A program made the translations under genes and the position numbers. Positions 37,367-45,981 of a DNA stretch of 64,000 nucleotides are shown in pieces. This DNA comes from Pseudomonas sp. JUb42 (lineage in GTDB: Bacteria > Pseudomonadota > Gammaproteobacteria > Pseudomonadales > Pseudomonadaceae). Positions within the stretch are counted from its first letter, which is position 1, and the number at the start of each line of letters is the position of its first letter. The notes under the pieces were generated by a model. The model had not been told where the DNA came from, made no database searches, and saw only the letters and a list, made by a program, of their open reading frames with translations. The stretch is taken from NCBI RefSeq assembly GCF_024807945.1, contig NZ_JANUFD010000005.1, forward strand, positions 186,001 through 250,000, read 5' to 3'.

Positions 37367-38503
37367 ATGAATCAGGTCAAACACCTTTTTACCCGCTACA
37401 AAATGCTCGCCCTGGTGATTGCCGTGGCGGTGATCTGGCTGTTTTTCAGCTGGCAGACCGAGGGCGGCTTCCTGACCCCGCGTAACCTCTCCAACCTGCT
37501 GCGGCAGATGTCGATTACCGGAATACTGGCGTGCGGCATGGTGCTGGTTATTATCAGCGGCGAGATCGATCTGTCGGTGGGCTCGTTGCTCGGATTGCTC
37601 GGCGGGCTCGCGGCGATTCTGGATGTGGTCTATCACATACCGTTGCTGGCAAACCTCAGCCTGGTGGCGTTGTGCGGTTTGATGATCGGGCTGGCCAACG
37701 GCTATATGACCGCCTACCTGCGCATCCCGTCGTTCATTGTCGGCCTGGGCGGCATGCTGGCGTTTCGCGGGATCCTGTTGGGGATTACCGGCGGCACAAC
37801 CATTGCGCCGGTCTCGCCGTCACTGGTGTATGTGGGCCAGGGCTATCTGCCCCATGCCGTGGGTCTGGGGCTCGGTATCCTGCTGTTTGCCCTGACCCTG
37901 TTCCTGACCTGGAAACAGCGACGCAACCGGGCGCTGCATGGTTTGGCCGCGCATTCATTGGTGCGCGACGTATTGCGCGTGGTGTTGATCGGCGCCGTAC
38001 TCGCCGGTTTCGTCACGACCCTGAACAGCTACGACGGCATCCCCGTACCGGTGCTGTTGTTGCTGGTGCTGCTCGGCGTGTTCAGCTACGTCACCAGCCA
38101 GACCGTGTTCGGCCGCCGCGTTTATGCAGTTGGCAGCAACATGGAAGCCACGCGCCTGTCGGGTATCAACGTACAGGCAGTGAAACTGTGGATCTTCGGC
38201 ATCATGGGGGTGATGTGCGCACTGGCCGGCATGGTCAACACCGCCCGCCTCGCCGCAGGCTCCCCCTCGGCGGGCAACATGGGCGAACTCGACGCCATCG
38301 CCGCCTGCTTTATCGGCGGCACCTCGATGCGCGGCGGCTCCGGCACGGTCTACGGCGCTTTGCTGGGGGCGTTGGTGATCACCAGCCTGGATAACGGCAT
38401 GTCGATGCTGGACGTGGACAGTTACTGGCAGATGATTGTGAAGGGCAGCATTCTGGTGCTGGCGGTATGGGTGGACGTGAGCACCCGGACTGGGCGGCGC
38501 TGA
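37367..38503 (+). CDS. xylH: Xylose ABC transporter permease XylH
   Basis: 378 residues with about ten hydrophobic helices. NLLRQMSITGILACGMVLVI and SGEIDLSVGSLLGLLGG near residues 45-80 are signatures of CUT2 permeases, and AACFIGGTSMRGGSGTVYG near 315 is the conserved C-terminal loop. The ATG follows the xylG stop directly. Last gene of the xylose unit; a REP pair and a terminator lie downstream. Confidence 0.95.
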   Translation: MNQVKHLFTRYKMLALVIAVAVIWLFFSWQTEGGFLTPRNLSNLLRQMSITGILACGMVLVIISGEIDLSVGSLLGLLGGLAAILDVVYHIPLLANLSLVALCGLMIGLANGYMTAYLRIPSFIVGLGGMLAFRGILLGITGGTTIAPVSPSLVYVGQGYLPHAVGLGLGILLFALTLFLTWKQRRNRALHGLAAHSLVRDVLRVVLIGAVLAGFVTTLNSYDGIPVPVLLLLVLLGVFSYVTSQTVFGRRVYAVGSNMEATRLSGINVQAVKLWIFGIMGVMCALAGMVNTARLAAGSPSAGNMGELDAIAACFIGGTSMRGGSGTVYGALLGALVITSLDNGMSMLDVDSYWQMIVKGSILVLAVWVDVSTRTGRR

Positions 38504-38541
38504 TTATCCTATTAGCGTCGCGAGCTGAAAAATCACACATT

Positions 38542-38633
38542 TGTGGAAGCGAATTCATTCGCGAAAGGGGCGGTACAGACGCAGCAGGTTTGTCGTGTGA
38601 ACTACCGCCTTCGCGAATGAGTTCGCTCCCACA
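38542..38633. repeat. REP-like inverted repeat pair (AGCGAATTCATTCGCGAA type)
   Basis: TGTGGAAGCGAATTCATTCG and the reverse arm at 38614-38633 flank a 50-base centre that also pairs in part (GGGGCGGTA with TACCGCC). Same family as the repeats at 57242-57338 and 58971-59062. Confidence 0.8.
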
Positions 38634-38674
38634 CGTTGCAGCAACAGATTTGCACCCACAAAAACAGCGCCCAC

Positions 38675-38701
38675 AAAAAAAGGACCCGAAGGTCCTTTTT
38701 T
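38675..38701. terminator. Bidirectional intrinsic terminator
   Basis: AGGACC-CGAA-GGTCCT with six A before and five T after can act both for the xyl operon on the plus strand and for the pgsA/tRNA-Gly transcript on the minus strand. It lies 42 bases past the tRNA-Gly 3' end. Confidence 0.88.
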
Positions 38702-38742
38702 CTTGCCTCGTGAAGTTCAAATGAACGTCACAAAGCCATGTT

Positions 38743-38818
<76 letters not shown>

Positions 38819-38881
38819 GTCTTGGTGATGGCCGCTATTCTAGCGTTTCAAATTATTACGTCAACCCTTTGTTTTAAAAAC

Positions 38882-39442
38882 TTATTTTTTTTCTGTGGTG
38901 GTTTTCAGATGCGGCCACGCAGCGCGCATGTATTGCACCATCGACCAAAGGGTCAGGCCGGCGGCGATCATCAACAGGATATAGCCCAGCACCACCCAGA
39001 AGGTCACGGCGGGCGGATTGGCCAGCAGGATGACCAGGGCCAGCATCTGTGCCGCCGTCTTCCACTTGCCCAGGTTGGATACCGCCACTTGGGCACGAGC
39101 GCCCAGTTCGGCCATCCATTCACGCAAGGCGGAAATGACGATCTCGCGACCGATGATCACCGCGGCAGGCAGGGTCAGCCAGAAGTTGGCGTGGGCCTGG
39201 ACCAGCAAGACCAGCGCCACGGCGACCATCAGTTTGTCCGCGACCGGGTCGAGAAACGCGCCGAACGGCGTGCTCTGCTCCAGGCGGCGGGCCAGATAAC
39301 CATCGAGCCAGTCAGTGGCGGCGGCCACGGCAAATACCGTACTGGCAGCGGTGTAGCTCCAGTGGTACGGCAAATAGAACAGCAGGATAAAGATCGGAAT
39401 CAGGAGTACGCGAATTACGGTGATCAGATTAGGGATATTCAT
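38882..39442 (-). CDS. pgsA: CDP-diacylglycerol--glycerol-3-phosphate 3-phosphatidyltransferase
   Basis: 186 residues. The CDP-alcohol phosphotransferase motif D-G-x2-A-R-x8-G-x3-D-x3-D is complete ([18 protein letters not shown] then [10 protein letters not shown], residues about 57-85). Four hydrophobic segments fit an inner-membrane enzyme. It makes phosphatidylglycerol phosphate, the committed step to phosphatidylglycerol and cardiolipin. The ATG at 39442 is chosen over an upstream GTG at 39448. It is normally directly downstream of uvrC in Pseudomonas; here a LysR/reductase pair intervenes. Confidence 0.95.
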   Translation of the reverse strand: MNIPNLITVIRVLLIPIFILLFYLPYHWSYTAASTVFAVAAATDWLDGYLARRLEQSTPFGAFLDPVADKLMVAVALVLLVQAHANFWLTLPAAVIIGREIVISALREWMAELGARAQVAVSNLGKWKTAAQMLALVILLANPPAVTFWVVLGYILLMIAAGLTLWSMVQYMRAAWPHLKTTTEKK

Positions 39443-39576
39443 CGGCACAACTGGCTGCGAGGTGAGCGGGCATTTGACTCAGAAAGATATCTGACGAGAC
39501 CTGTTGCCACATTCTACGGGCTTCATTCGGATCGTGTCTAAAAAAGTTCCAAGACTCCTGCCCTCGATCTGTGCCC

Positions 39577-40473
39577 TCAGGTGTCAGCGAAATGGGCAAC
39601 GGCGGCATCGATGAAGCGCCTGAGTTTGGCGGTCATCTGCCGATCGCCACGATAAAGCAGGTGCATCGGACGACTGGGGCCGTTATAACCGGGCAAGAGC
39701 CTGACCAAATGCCCCGCTGTCAGTGAGGGTTGAAGAAAGTCGGCGGGGCCAAGGACAATACCGAAACCATCCAGCGCGGCAGACAACAGCGCCTTGGTTT
39801 CATTGACCTGCAAACGACTGCGCGCGCTGACGCTGTAGGTCTGCGCCCCCTGGCTGAACTGCCAATGATTGTCGGCAGGCCGCGACCAGTACACATAACC
39901 CAGGCAGTCATGTGCGGATAAATCAGCGGGCACCCGGGGAATGCCACGCTCAGCGATGTAGGACGGCGCCGCGCAGGCAATCAATCGATAAGGCGCCAAG
40001 GGTCTTGCGATCAGGCTGTCGTTGACGATCGGGCCGATACGAAATACCGCTTCATAGCCCTCCTCCACCAGATCGACGGCGCGGTCGGTCAGGTTCAGGT
40101 CAATCTCCACTTCCGGATACTGGCGCAGGAACGCGGTAACAAATGGCATCAGACTATGAGAACCAAAGGTGACTGGTGCACCGATGCGCAAGCGGCCTCG
40201 GGGCGTCGCGCTCATGACCTGGGCCAAGGCATCGGCCTCCCAGGCTTCGGCGAGGATATGTTTGCAGCGCTGATAATAGGCAGTGCCCAGTTCGGTGAGG
40301 CTTTGCCGCCGGGTGGTGCGATTGAGCAAGCGAGCACCAAGGCGCGATTCCAGAGCCGCAACATGCTTGGCGACCATCTGCGCCGACATGCCCAGACGTA
40401 ACGCGGCACCGGCGTAGGAGCCTGCCTCGGCCGCCACGACAAAGGCTTCCATACTGGTCAGCCGATCGATCAT
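39577..40473 (-). CDS. LysR-family transcriptional regulator
   Basis: 298 residues. The helix-turn-helix (FVVAAEAGSYAGAALRLGMS then AALESRLGARLLNRTTR) and the effector domain from about residue 90 are typical. It is divergent from the NAD(P)-binding reductase gene with 99 bases between starts, so it probably controls that gene. The pair lies between pgsA and uvrC, which are adjacent in most Pseudomonas. Confidence 0.9.
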   Translation of the reverse strand: MIDRLTSMEAFVVAAEAGSYAGAALRLGMSAQMVAKHVAALESRLGARLLNRTTRRQSLTELGTAYYQRCKHILAEAWEADALAQVMSATPRGRLRIGAPVTFGSHSLMPFVTAFLRQYPEVEIDLNLTDRAVDLVEEGYEAVFRIGPIVNDSLIARPLAPYRLIACAAPSYIAERGIPRVPADLSAHDCLGYVYWSRPADNHWQFSQGAQTYSVSARSRLQVNETKALLSAALDGFGIVLGPADFLQPSLTAGHLVRLLPGYNGPSRPMHLLYRGDRQMTAKLRRFIDAAVAHFADT

Positions 40474-40572
40474 TGCCTACTCCTGGTAATTAATCTAACG
40501 CCGGAACGCACATTTATCGTCGATCCGAACTGAATCATTCTAGACCTCTAATCAATGCGAGGAGTACAGAAC

Positions 40573-41235
40573 ATGCGCGTAGGCATTATCGGAGCAGGTT
40601 TTATCGGGCGCGCCGTGGCGCAATTGCTGCTGGCGGCCGGACACGAGGCAATGCTCAGCAACTCAAGGGGGCCCAAGACACTGACCAGCGTGGCCGCCGA
40701 CATTCGCGGCAGCCAGATCGGCACCGTCGAGCAGGCCGCAGCCTTTGGCGACATAGTGCTGGTGGCGATCCCTTTTACCCACTATCGCGATCTTCCTGCG
40801 CCTCTGCTGGCGGGCAAAATAGTCCTCGATGCCAATAACTACTACCCCGACCGCGACGGCCGTATCACCGAATTGGACAATTTCGAAACCACCACCAGCC
40901 AAATGATTGCCGCGCATCTGCATGGCGCGCGGCTGGTCAAGGTGTTCAATGCCATTCTGGCCCAGGATCTGTTGGACGACGGGCGCCCGGCAGGTGATTC
41001 TCAAAGACGTGCGCTGCCCATCGCCGGGGACGATCAAGCGGCGAAAGAGCGGGTGACCCGCCTGCTCGACGATATCGGTTTCGACACGGTGGACGGCGGC
41101 GAACTGAAAGACAGCTGGCGATTCGAGCGGGCCAAGCCGGCCTATTGCATCCCGTTAAAACGGGCCGAACTCATTGCCGCACTGGCTGCGGCCGAGCGTG
41201 AGGTTGAACTGCCCCACGGCTCCTGGCGCCATTGA
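40573..41235 (+). CDS. NAD(P)-binding reductase, F420-dependent-oxidoreductase-like
   Basis: 220 residues. The N-terminal Rossmann motif RVGIIGAGFIGRAVAQLLL and LSNSRGP after the second strand (an NADP-phosphate-recognising pattern) are clear, followed by DIVLVAIPFTHYRDLP and LDANNYYPDRDG. This is the NADPH-dependent reductase type often named F420-dependent NADP reductase-like, although Pseudomonas generally lacks F420. The ATG at 40573 follows GAGGAG. Convergent with uvrC, 11 bases between stops. Substrate unknown. Confidence 0.82.
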   Translation: MRVGIIGAGFIGRAVAQLLLAAGHEAMLSNSRGPKTLTSVAADIRGSQIGTVEQAAAFGDIVLVAIPFTHYRDLPAPLLAGKIVLDANNYYPDRDGRITELDNFETTTSQMIAAHLHGARLVKVFNAILAQDLLDDGRPAGDSQRRALPIAGDDQAAKERVTRLLDDIGFDTVDGGELKDSWRFERAKPAYCIPLKRAELIAALAAAEREVELPHGSWRH

Positions 41236-41246
41236 GAGACGCTGAG

Positions 41247-43067
41247 TTATTCGCTATGCAGATTGGCGTAGATCGACTCGGCGAGTTTCTTGCTGATGCC
41301 CGGCGCCTTGGCGATTTCCTCGATGCTGGCCCGGGACAGCTCCTGCAAGCCGCCAAAGTGCTTTAGCAGGTCGCGGCGCCGGGTCGGCCCGACACCGGCG
41401 ACGCCTTCGAGAGTCGAGGTGCGACGGGTCTTGCCGCGGCGGGCGCGGTGGCCGGTAATGGCGAAGCGGTGCGCCTCGTCGCGAATCTGCTGGATCAGGT
41501 GCAGGGCCGGTGAATCACCCGGCAAGGTGAACTCATGGGCCGCGTCATTAAGGTAGAGCGTTTCGAAGCCGGCCTTGCGCGTCGTGCCCTTGGCCACACC
41601 GAGCAGGATCAGGTCAGGCACCGCCAGTTCGTTCAACACATCCCGGGCCATATTCAACTGGCCCTTGCCGCCGTCCACCAGCAGGATGTCCGGCAACTTG
41701 CCCTCGCCCGCCTTGAGTCGACTGAAGCGCCGGGTCAAGGCCTGGTGCATGGCGGCGTAGTCGTCGCCTGCTGTCACGCCTTCGATGTTGTAACGGCGGT
41801 AATCAGCCTTGATCGGGCCTTCCGGGCCGAAAACCACGCAGGATGCCACCGTCGCCTCGCCACTTGAATGACTGATGTCGTAGCACTCAAGGCGCAGCGG
41901 CGGCTCGTCGAGGTTGAGCACGTCGGCCAAGGCCTCAAAGCGCGCGGCCACATGCAGGCGGTTGGCCAGCCTGGCGGACAGCGCCTGCTCGGCATTGGTC
42001 ACCGCCAATTGCTGCCAGCGCGCCCGGGTGCCACGCACCCGATGGCTGATGGTCATGTCCTTGCCACGGGAAGCTTCAATGGCCTCGATCAGGGCCGGAA
42101 AGTCGTCGTGAACCACGTTAACGATCACTTCGCCGGGCAGTTCGCGATCGACACCACCGAGGAAGTACTGCGCCAGGAACGCCGACATGACCTCGCCGAC
42201 CTCTTCCTCTATACCCACCTGGGGGAAGAAATTCTTGCTGCCCAGCACTCGCCCGCCGCGCACGCTGATCAGATGCACACAAGCGCCGCCGGGGTTGACG
42301 AAGGCCGCCACCACATCGACGTCGCCGCTACCGCCTTCCATGCTTTGCTGGTCCTGGACCCGACGCAGCAACGAAATCTGGTCGCGTACCTGGGCTGCGT
42401 GCTCGAAGTCCAGGCTCATAGCGGCCTTTTCCATTTCGGCATTGAGTTCATCAGTCAGGGCATTGCTGCGGCCTTCGAGAAACATCACCGAGTGGCGTAC
42501 ATCCTCGGCGTACACCTCGGGCTCGACCAGGCCGACACAAGGCCCTTTGCAGCGCTTGATCTGGTATTGCAGGCAAGGTCGGGTGCGGTTCTTGTAGTAG
42601 CTGTCTTCGCACTGACGAACCAGAAAGGTTTTCTGCAGCAGGCTGAGACTCTCACGAATCGCCCCGGCGCTCGGATAAGGCCCGAAATACCGGCCCTTGG
42701 CCTTTTTGGCCCCGCGATGAATGCTCAGCCGGGGAAAGGCGCCATCGGAGAGAAACACGTAAGGGTAGGATTTATCGTCACGCAGCAGAATGTTATACGG
42801 CGGCCGCCATTCCTTGATCAGGGTCTGTTCGAGCAGCAGGGCTTCGGTTTCGTTGGCCGTGATGGTGGTTTCTATCTGCGCGATGCGCGCGACCAGGGCG
42901 CTGGTCTTGGGCGCATGGCCGGTCTTGCGAAAGTAGCTGGCCAGACGCTTCTTGAGGTCTTTGGCCTTGCCCACGTACAGCAGTTTTTCCTCGGCATCGA
43001 ACATCCGATAAACGCCGGGGCGGCCGCTGCAGGTAGAGAGAAAGGCACTTGGATCGAACGCTGTCAT
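41247..43067 (-). CDS. uvrC: Excinuclease ABC subunit C
   Basis: 606 residues. An N-terminal GIY-YIG nuclease domain ([20 protein letters not shown]), a UVR helical motif near residues 205-240 ([20 protein letters not shown]), an RNase H-like second nuclease domain ([32 protein letters not shown]) and C-terminal helix-hairpin-helix motifs ([20 protein letters not shown]) are all visible. It makes both incisions in nucleotide excision repair. The start at 43067 (MTAFDPSAF) is four bases past the gacA stop; an ATG three bases earlier is possible. Co-transcribed with gacA. Confidence 0.97.
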   Translation of the reverse strand: MTAFDPSAFLSTCSGRPGVYRMFDAEEKLLYVGKAKDLKKRLASYFRKTGHAPKTSALVARIAQIETTITANETEALLLEQTLIKEWRPPYNILLRDDKSYPYVFLSDGAFPRLSIHRGAKKAKGRYFGPYPSAGAIRESLSLLQKTFLVRQCEDSYYKNRTRPCLQYQIKRCKGPCVGLVEPEVYAEDVRHSVMFLEGRSNALTDELNAEMEKAAMSLDFEHAAQVRDQISLLRRVQDQQSMEGGSGDVDVVAAFVNPGGACVHLISVRGGRVLGSKNFFPQVGIEEEVGEVMSAFLAQYFLGGVDRELPGEVIVNVVHDDFPALIEAIEASRGKDMTISHRVRGTRARWQQLAVTNAEQALSARLANRLHVAARFEALADVLNLDEPPLRLECYDISHSSGEATVASCVVFGPEGPIKADYRRYNIEGVTAGDDYAAMHQALTRRFSRLKAGEGKLPDILLVDGGKGQLNMARDVLNELAVPDLILLGVAKGTTRKAGFETLYLNDAAHEFTLPGDSPALHLIQQIRDEAHRFAITGHRARRGKTRRTSTLEGVAGVGPTRRRDLLKHFGGLQELSRASIEEIAKAPGISKKLAESIYANLHSE

Positions 43068-43071
43068 CATT

Positions 43072-43716
43072 TCAGGCGCTGGCATCGACCATGCCGTGAC
43101 GTACTGCCAACAAAGCCAGCTCGACATCGCTGCCGATCGAGAGCTTTTCGAAAATGCGGTAGCGGTAGGTATTCACGGTCTTGGGTGAAAGACATAACTT
43201 GTCAGAGATCGACTGGACCTTCTGGCAGCCGACGATCATCAGGGCAATCTGGATTTCCCGCTCGGAGAGCAGATCGAACGGCGAGTTATTGACCTGTGGC
43301 TGAAAGGACTTGAGCGCCAGTTGCTGGGCAATCTGCGGGCTGATATAGCGCTGGCCGGCAAATACCAGGCGAATCGCCTGGACCATCTCGGCCAGCCCTG
43401 CACCCTTGGTCATATAGCCTGCCGCTCCGGCCTGCAGCAGCCGGGTCGGAAACGGATCTTCCTCGCAGACAGTCACAGCCACCACCTTCATATCGGGGTG
43501 GCTGCGCATCAGTTTACGGGTAGCTTCGAGGCCGCCGATACCGGGCATCTTGACGTCCATCAGGACCACGTCGGGCTTGAGCTCCCGAGCCTTCTTCAAC
43601 GACTCCTCACCCGACTCGGCCTGACCCACAACCTGCAAGCCGTCGATATCGGCGAGCATGCGCGTGATGCCCGTCCGAACAAGATCGTGATCGTCGACAA
43701 CCAGCACCTTAATCAA
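43072..43716 (-). CDS. gacA: Response regulator GacA
   Basis: 214 residues, reading [20 protein letters not shown] from a TTG start preceded by GAGGTA, as is usual for this gene. The receiver domain has the phosphoacceptor Asp54 ([13 protein letters not shown]), Asp8/Asp9, Thr82 and Lys104 region; the LuxR/FixJ helix-turn-helix lies at about 147-205 ([31 protein letters not shown]). With the sensor GacS it turns on rsmX/Y/Z small RNAs, which control secondary metabolism, exoenzymes and biofilm. GacS is not in the window. gacA and uvrC form a conserved operon. Confidence 0.97.
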   Translation of the reverse strand: MIKVLVVDDHDLVRTGITRMLADIDGLQVVGQAESGEESLKKARELKPDVVLMDVKMPGIGGLEATRKLMRSHPDMKVVAVTVCEEDPFPTRLLQAGAAGYMTKGAGLAEMVQAIRLVFAGQRYISPQIAQQLALKSFQPQVNNSPFDLLSEREIQIALMIVGCQKVQSISDKLCLSPKTVNTYRYRIFEKLSIGSDVELALLAVRHGMVDASA

Positions 43717-43890
43717 GCAGATACCTCACGAAACAGTCATACAAATGCCAATCACCTTAGCAAAAACGATGAGCCAGACCTAGCACCTGACCGGATCCGG
43801 AACACAGCGATTTTCAAAAGCGCTGTGGGCACGCTATCACCATTGCTTCGTGTTGCCGAAAAATCTTTTTACAGACAGGCGTTTCCGCAC

Positions 43891-44256
43891 TCAGCTGCTT
43901 TCCGTTTTCTGCCTGCCCTTCACTGCATATGAGCCTGAAAGCTCGGCCATGGTAACGGTCAGGCGCCGAATGGCGTCCTGGTCCTCCTGGCCAAGACTGC
44001 GATAGCTGCCCAGCACCTTTTCTTCGACAGCGCTGAGGTTATCCACCGAGGTAGGGGTTCTGACCCCTGTAATCACGAATAATACGTCCACTCCCTGGGC
44101 TGCGACGGCGGCCAGATAGTCGGCCTTTGGCGCGCGACCGCCGTTTTCATATTTGCCCTGAGCATTTGCCTCGACACCGCCGATTTCGCCGAATGCTTTC
44201 TGAGACAAACCCAGGCGCTCTCTTTCCTGTCTTAATCGAAAACCGATTCCACTCAT
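43891..44256 (-). CDS. XRE-family repressor-like regulator
   Basis: 121 residues from the ATG at 44256. The helix-turn-helix (FRLRQERERLGLSQKAFGEI, ANAQGKYENG) fills the first 60 residues; the rest is helical (VEEKVLGSYRSLGQEDQDAI). It is a paralogue of the regulator at 3978-4289, and the two share GVDVLxVxT after the DNA-binding domain. It is divergent from a 74-residue DNA-binding-like gene, as in phage CI/Cro pairs. A longer frame to 44370 would overlap the divergent gene and is not preferred. Confidence 0.78.
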   Translation of the reverse strand: MSGIGFRLRQERERLGLSQKAFGEIGGVEANAQGKYENGGRAPKADYLAAVAAQGVDVLFVITGVRTPTSVDNLSAVEEKVLGSYRSLGQEDQDAIRRLTVTMAELSGSYAVKGRQKTESS

Positions 44257-44320
44257 TTGAATGCGTAATCCTGTTGACCCAATCCTTACGAATGTTAGAA
44301 TTGAGACGAAGCTAAACTGA

Positions 44321-44337
44321 TTTGAACGGTTTTGAAC
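44321..44337. promoter_or_regulatory. Direct repeats at the XRE/Cro-like switch
   Basis: TTTGAAC occurs at 44321-44327 and again at 44331-44337, exactly one helical turn apart and immediately before the 74-residue gene's ATG. A further TTTGAA sits at 44256-44261 at the start of the divergent gene. These are candidate operator sites for either regulator. Confidence 0.45.
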
Positions 44338-44338
44338 T

Positions 44339-44563
44339 ATGCCCGGAATACGTACCGCTGCACAAGCCAAGGCCTGGCTCGAACAACAGGGGAAATCTGT
44401 TCAAGAGTTTGCGCGGGAAAACAAAATTGACCCTGCCACCACCTACCAGGTGCTGTCCGGGCGCAAGAAAGGCCGTCGCGGCGAAGCCCATAAAGTAGCG
44501 GTGCTGCTGGGAATGAAAATCGGCATCATCCCCGGCGAAACACCCGTTGAGCCGGAGCAATAA
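44339..44563 (+). CDS. Small Cro-like DNA-binding protein
   Basis: 74 residues: RTAAQAKAWLEQQGKSVQEF, ARENKIDPATTYQVLSGRKK and GRRGEAHKVAVLLGM form a compact helix-turn-helix with a basic GRKKGRRG loop. This pattern is seen in short phage-type regulators adjacent to CI-like repressors. Its ATG is divergent from the XRE gene with 82 bases between starts. No phage structural genes follow; the next gene is a hydrolase on the other strand. Confidence 0.75.
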   Translation: MPGIRTAAQAKAWLEQQGKSVQEFARENKIDPATTYQVLSGRKKGRRGEAHKVAVLLGMKIGIIPGETPVEPEQ

Positions 44564-44582
44564 CGCCCCGACCCGATCGGTC

Positions 44583-45353
44583 TTAATCGGCCAGGTTGAC
44601 CGTGCGCGCAGACCAGCCCCGGGCATCGCGCTCGACGAGCAGCAACAGATCACCCGCCCCCTTCGCCGCTCCCACCAGCGCGCCATCCTGTGCCCAGAAG
44701 GCGCTACGCCCCGCCGACTGCCAGCCGCCCGTGGCCCCGCCATGGTTGGCCATCAACACCGCCATGCCGTGCTCTGCGGCATAACCGCGCAGGATCCGGC
44801 TATCGGTGGCATAACCGCCTTCGCTGATCAACACACTGGCCATATAGAAGTTCGCCCCGCAGGCCGCAGCCTGTCGTGGGTGCTCCGCCTGGCTGAAATC
44901 GGCACACACGGCCATGGCCAGGCGCTCGTCACCCAGGGTCAACAGCGGCCCACCCTGCCCCGGCGTAAACGTCAGCTCTTCGCCAGAATGCAGATGTTGC
45001 TTGCTATAGATGCTGACATGGCCTGCGCCATCAATGATCAAGGCGCCGATCAGAATCCCGCCATCGGCAGTATTCAGCGGCGCGCCCACCACCGTGACCA
45101 TGCCGCTTTGCGCCGCCAGTTCACGTAACGGAAGCAGACGCGCATCGTCGCTGTCGATGGCTACTTCCCGGGCCAGGGACGCTTCGTAGCCACTCAATGA
45201 CAACTCCGGAAACACCAGGAATTGCACGCCCTCATCGATAGCCGTCTGCATGAACTGCAGATGACGTTGTACATTCGCCTGGATATCACCGGCAATGGAG
45301 GTGGATTGCGCAGCGGCAATTTTCAAGGCTGCGTTTTTTTCAGAGGAAAACAC
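44583..45353 (-). CDS. Carbon-nitrogen hydrolase (nitrilase/amidase superfamily)
   Basis: 256 residues from a GTG at 45353, preceded by CTGGAG; a frame to an ATG at 45401 is open but has no ribosome site and would add 16 residues before the KIAAAQSTS strand where the family starts. The catalytic triad is visible: Glu in FPELSLSGY, Lys in IYSKQHL, Cys in MAVCADFS. It should cleave amide or nitrile bonds of small molecules. It is convergent with the Cro-like gene and divergent from the DAHP synthase leader. Substrate unknown. Confidence 0.85.
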   Translation of the reverse strand: MFSSEKNAALKIAAAQSTSIAGDIQANVQRHLQFMQTAIDEGVQFLVFPELSLSGYEASLAREVAIDSDDARLLPLRELAAQSGMVTVVGAPLNTADGGILIGALIIDGAGHVSIYSKQHLHSGEELTFTPGQGGPLLTLGDERLAMAVCADFSQAEHPRQAAACGANFYMASVLISEGGYATDSRILRGYAAEHGMAVLMANHGGATGGWQSAGRSAFWAQDGALVGAAKGAGDLLLLVERDARGWSARTVNLAD

Positions 45354-45509
45354 TGCAAGCTCCAGGGCACTGACCGAAGCGACGATGTTAAGGACGAACA
45401 TCGACTCGTGCCAGCCCCCAGTCGCCCCGACTCAATCGAGACGATTGAAATTTCCAATTGAATCAAGGCATCGGCCTGAAGTAAGCTCAGCGCCATTCAA
45501 CGGAGACAC

Positions 45510-45653
45510 ATGATGTTGCACACACTCCCATCACAGCTGCTTCACCCTGCCGACGCTCAGCGTTCGGTCGTGGCGGCTGCCTGGAAAACTGCGCAACCCG
45601 CTCCTGTTACCAGCTTTTATTTTGGGTATTGGTTTAGCCACTGGCGCGCCTGA
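45510..45653 (+). CDS. Aromatic-amino-acid leader peptide 1 of the DAHP synthase gene
   Basis: An ORF of 47 codons from ATGATG at 45510 (GGAG at 45502) to TGA at 45651. The last dozen residues read SFYFGYWFSHWRA, with three Phe, two Tyr and two Trp within eleven codons, plus another Trp at residue 25. The density of aromatic codons, the stop about 50 bases before a strong intrinsic terminator, and the DAHP synthase gene downstream are the hallmarks of ribosome-mediated attenuation. The peptide itself probably has no other role. Which amino acid dominates sensing cannot be told from sequence. Confidence 0.8.
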   Translation: MMLHTLPSQLLHPADAQRSVVAAAWKTAQPAPVTSFYFGYWFSHWRA

Positions 45654-45705
45654 TACCTGAAACGGCGCCCATAACCAAGGGGACGCCAACCAGAGAAAAT
45701 CTCTA

Positions 45706-45742
45706 CCCCCGGTCGGCTACCCGACCGGGGGTTTTGTTTTTT
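45706..45742 (+). terminator. Attenuator terminator in the DAHP synthase leader
   Basis: CCCCCGGTCGG-CTAC-CCGACCGGGGG is an 11-bp perfect stem followed by TTTTGTTTTTT. It lies 53 bases after the leader-peptide-1 stop and 240 bases before the enzyme gene. A smaller hairpin (AGAG-AAAAT-CTCT, 45692-45704) directly precedes it. The alternative antiterminator pairing was not resolved by eye. Confidence 0.88.
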
Positions 45743-45790
45743 CAGGCTCCCGAAAAACGCATTGAACTGAATCGAATCGAGGAACACGAC

Positions 45791-45940
45791 ATGAACTACG
45801 CCACTTATTACCGCAACGACATCAGCTACGCCTGGCGATTTAGCAACCTCCGTTCGGGACAGCCAGCCGCCTCCGATCGGTCACTGCCAGGTGGCAACTC
45901 ACTTACAGCCAATGTGGCCAATTGTCGAACACCCCAGTAG
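45791..45940 (+). CDS. Aromatic-rich leader peptide 2 of the DAHP synthase gene
   Basis: A second ORF of 49 codons (GAGGA ribosome site at 45779) beginning MNYATYYRNDISYAWRF, with Tyr at 3, 6, 7 and 13, Trp at 15 and Phe at 17, and ordinary composition afterwards. It lies after the attenuator and stops 41 bases before the DAHP synthase ATG. No T-rich terminator follows it. A hairpin GCGGG-AAGCA-CCCGC (45948-45962) lies between its stop and the enzyme's ribosome site. A translational or Rho-dependent control step is possible; this is inference. Confidence 0.6.
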   Translation: MNYATYYRNDISYAWRFSNLRSGQPAASDRSLPGGNSLTANVANCRTPQ

Positions 45941-45947
45941 GGCCTGA

Positions 45948-45962
45948 GCGGGAAGCACCCGC
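45948..45962 (+). promoter_or_regulatory. Hairpin just upstream of the DAHP synthase ribosome site
   Basis: A 5-bp GC stem (GCGGG/CCCGC) ends six bases before the AGGAAG ribosome site of the synthase gene and begins seven bases after the stop of leader peptide 2. Ribosome position on leader 2 could open or close it. Confidence 0.4.
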
Positions 45963-45981
45963 CAGCCCAGGAAGCCAGAAC

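Noticed and set aside
41868-43292. Plus-strand frame of 474 codons opposite uvrC
   Set aside because: uvrC has all its domains on the minus strand; the antisense frame has none.
43891-44563. Prophage or tailocin island
   Set aside because: Only a repressor/Cro-like pair is present; no integrase, structural, lysis or replication genes nearby.
45922-45981. Upstream TTG start for the DAHP synthase
   Set aside because: It would overlap leader ORF 2 and has no ribosome site; the ATG at 45982 has AGGAAG at good spacing.
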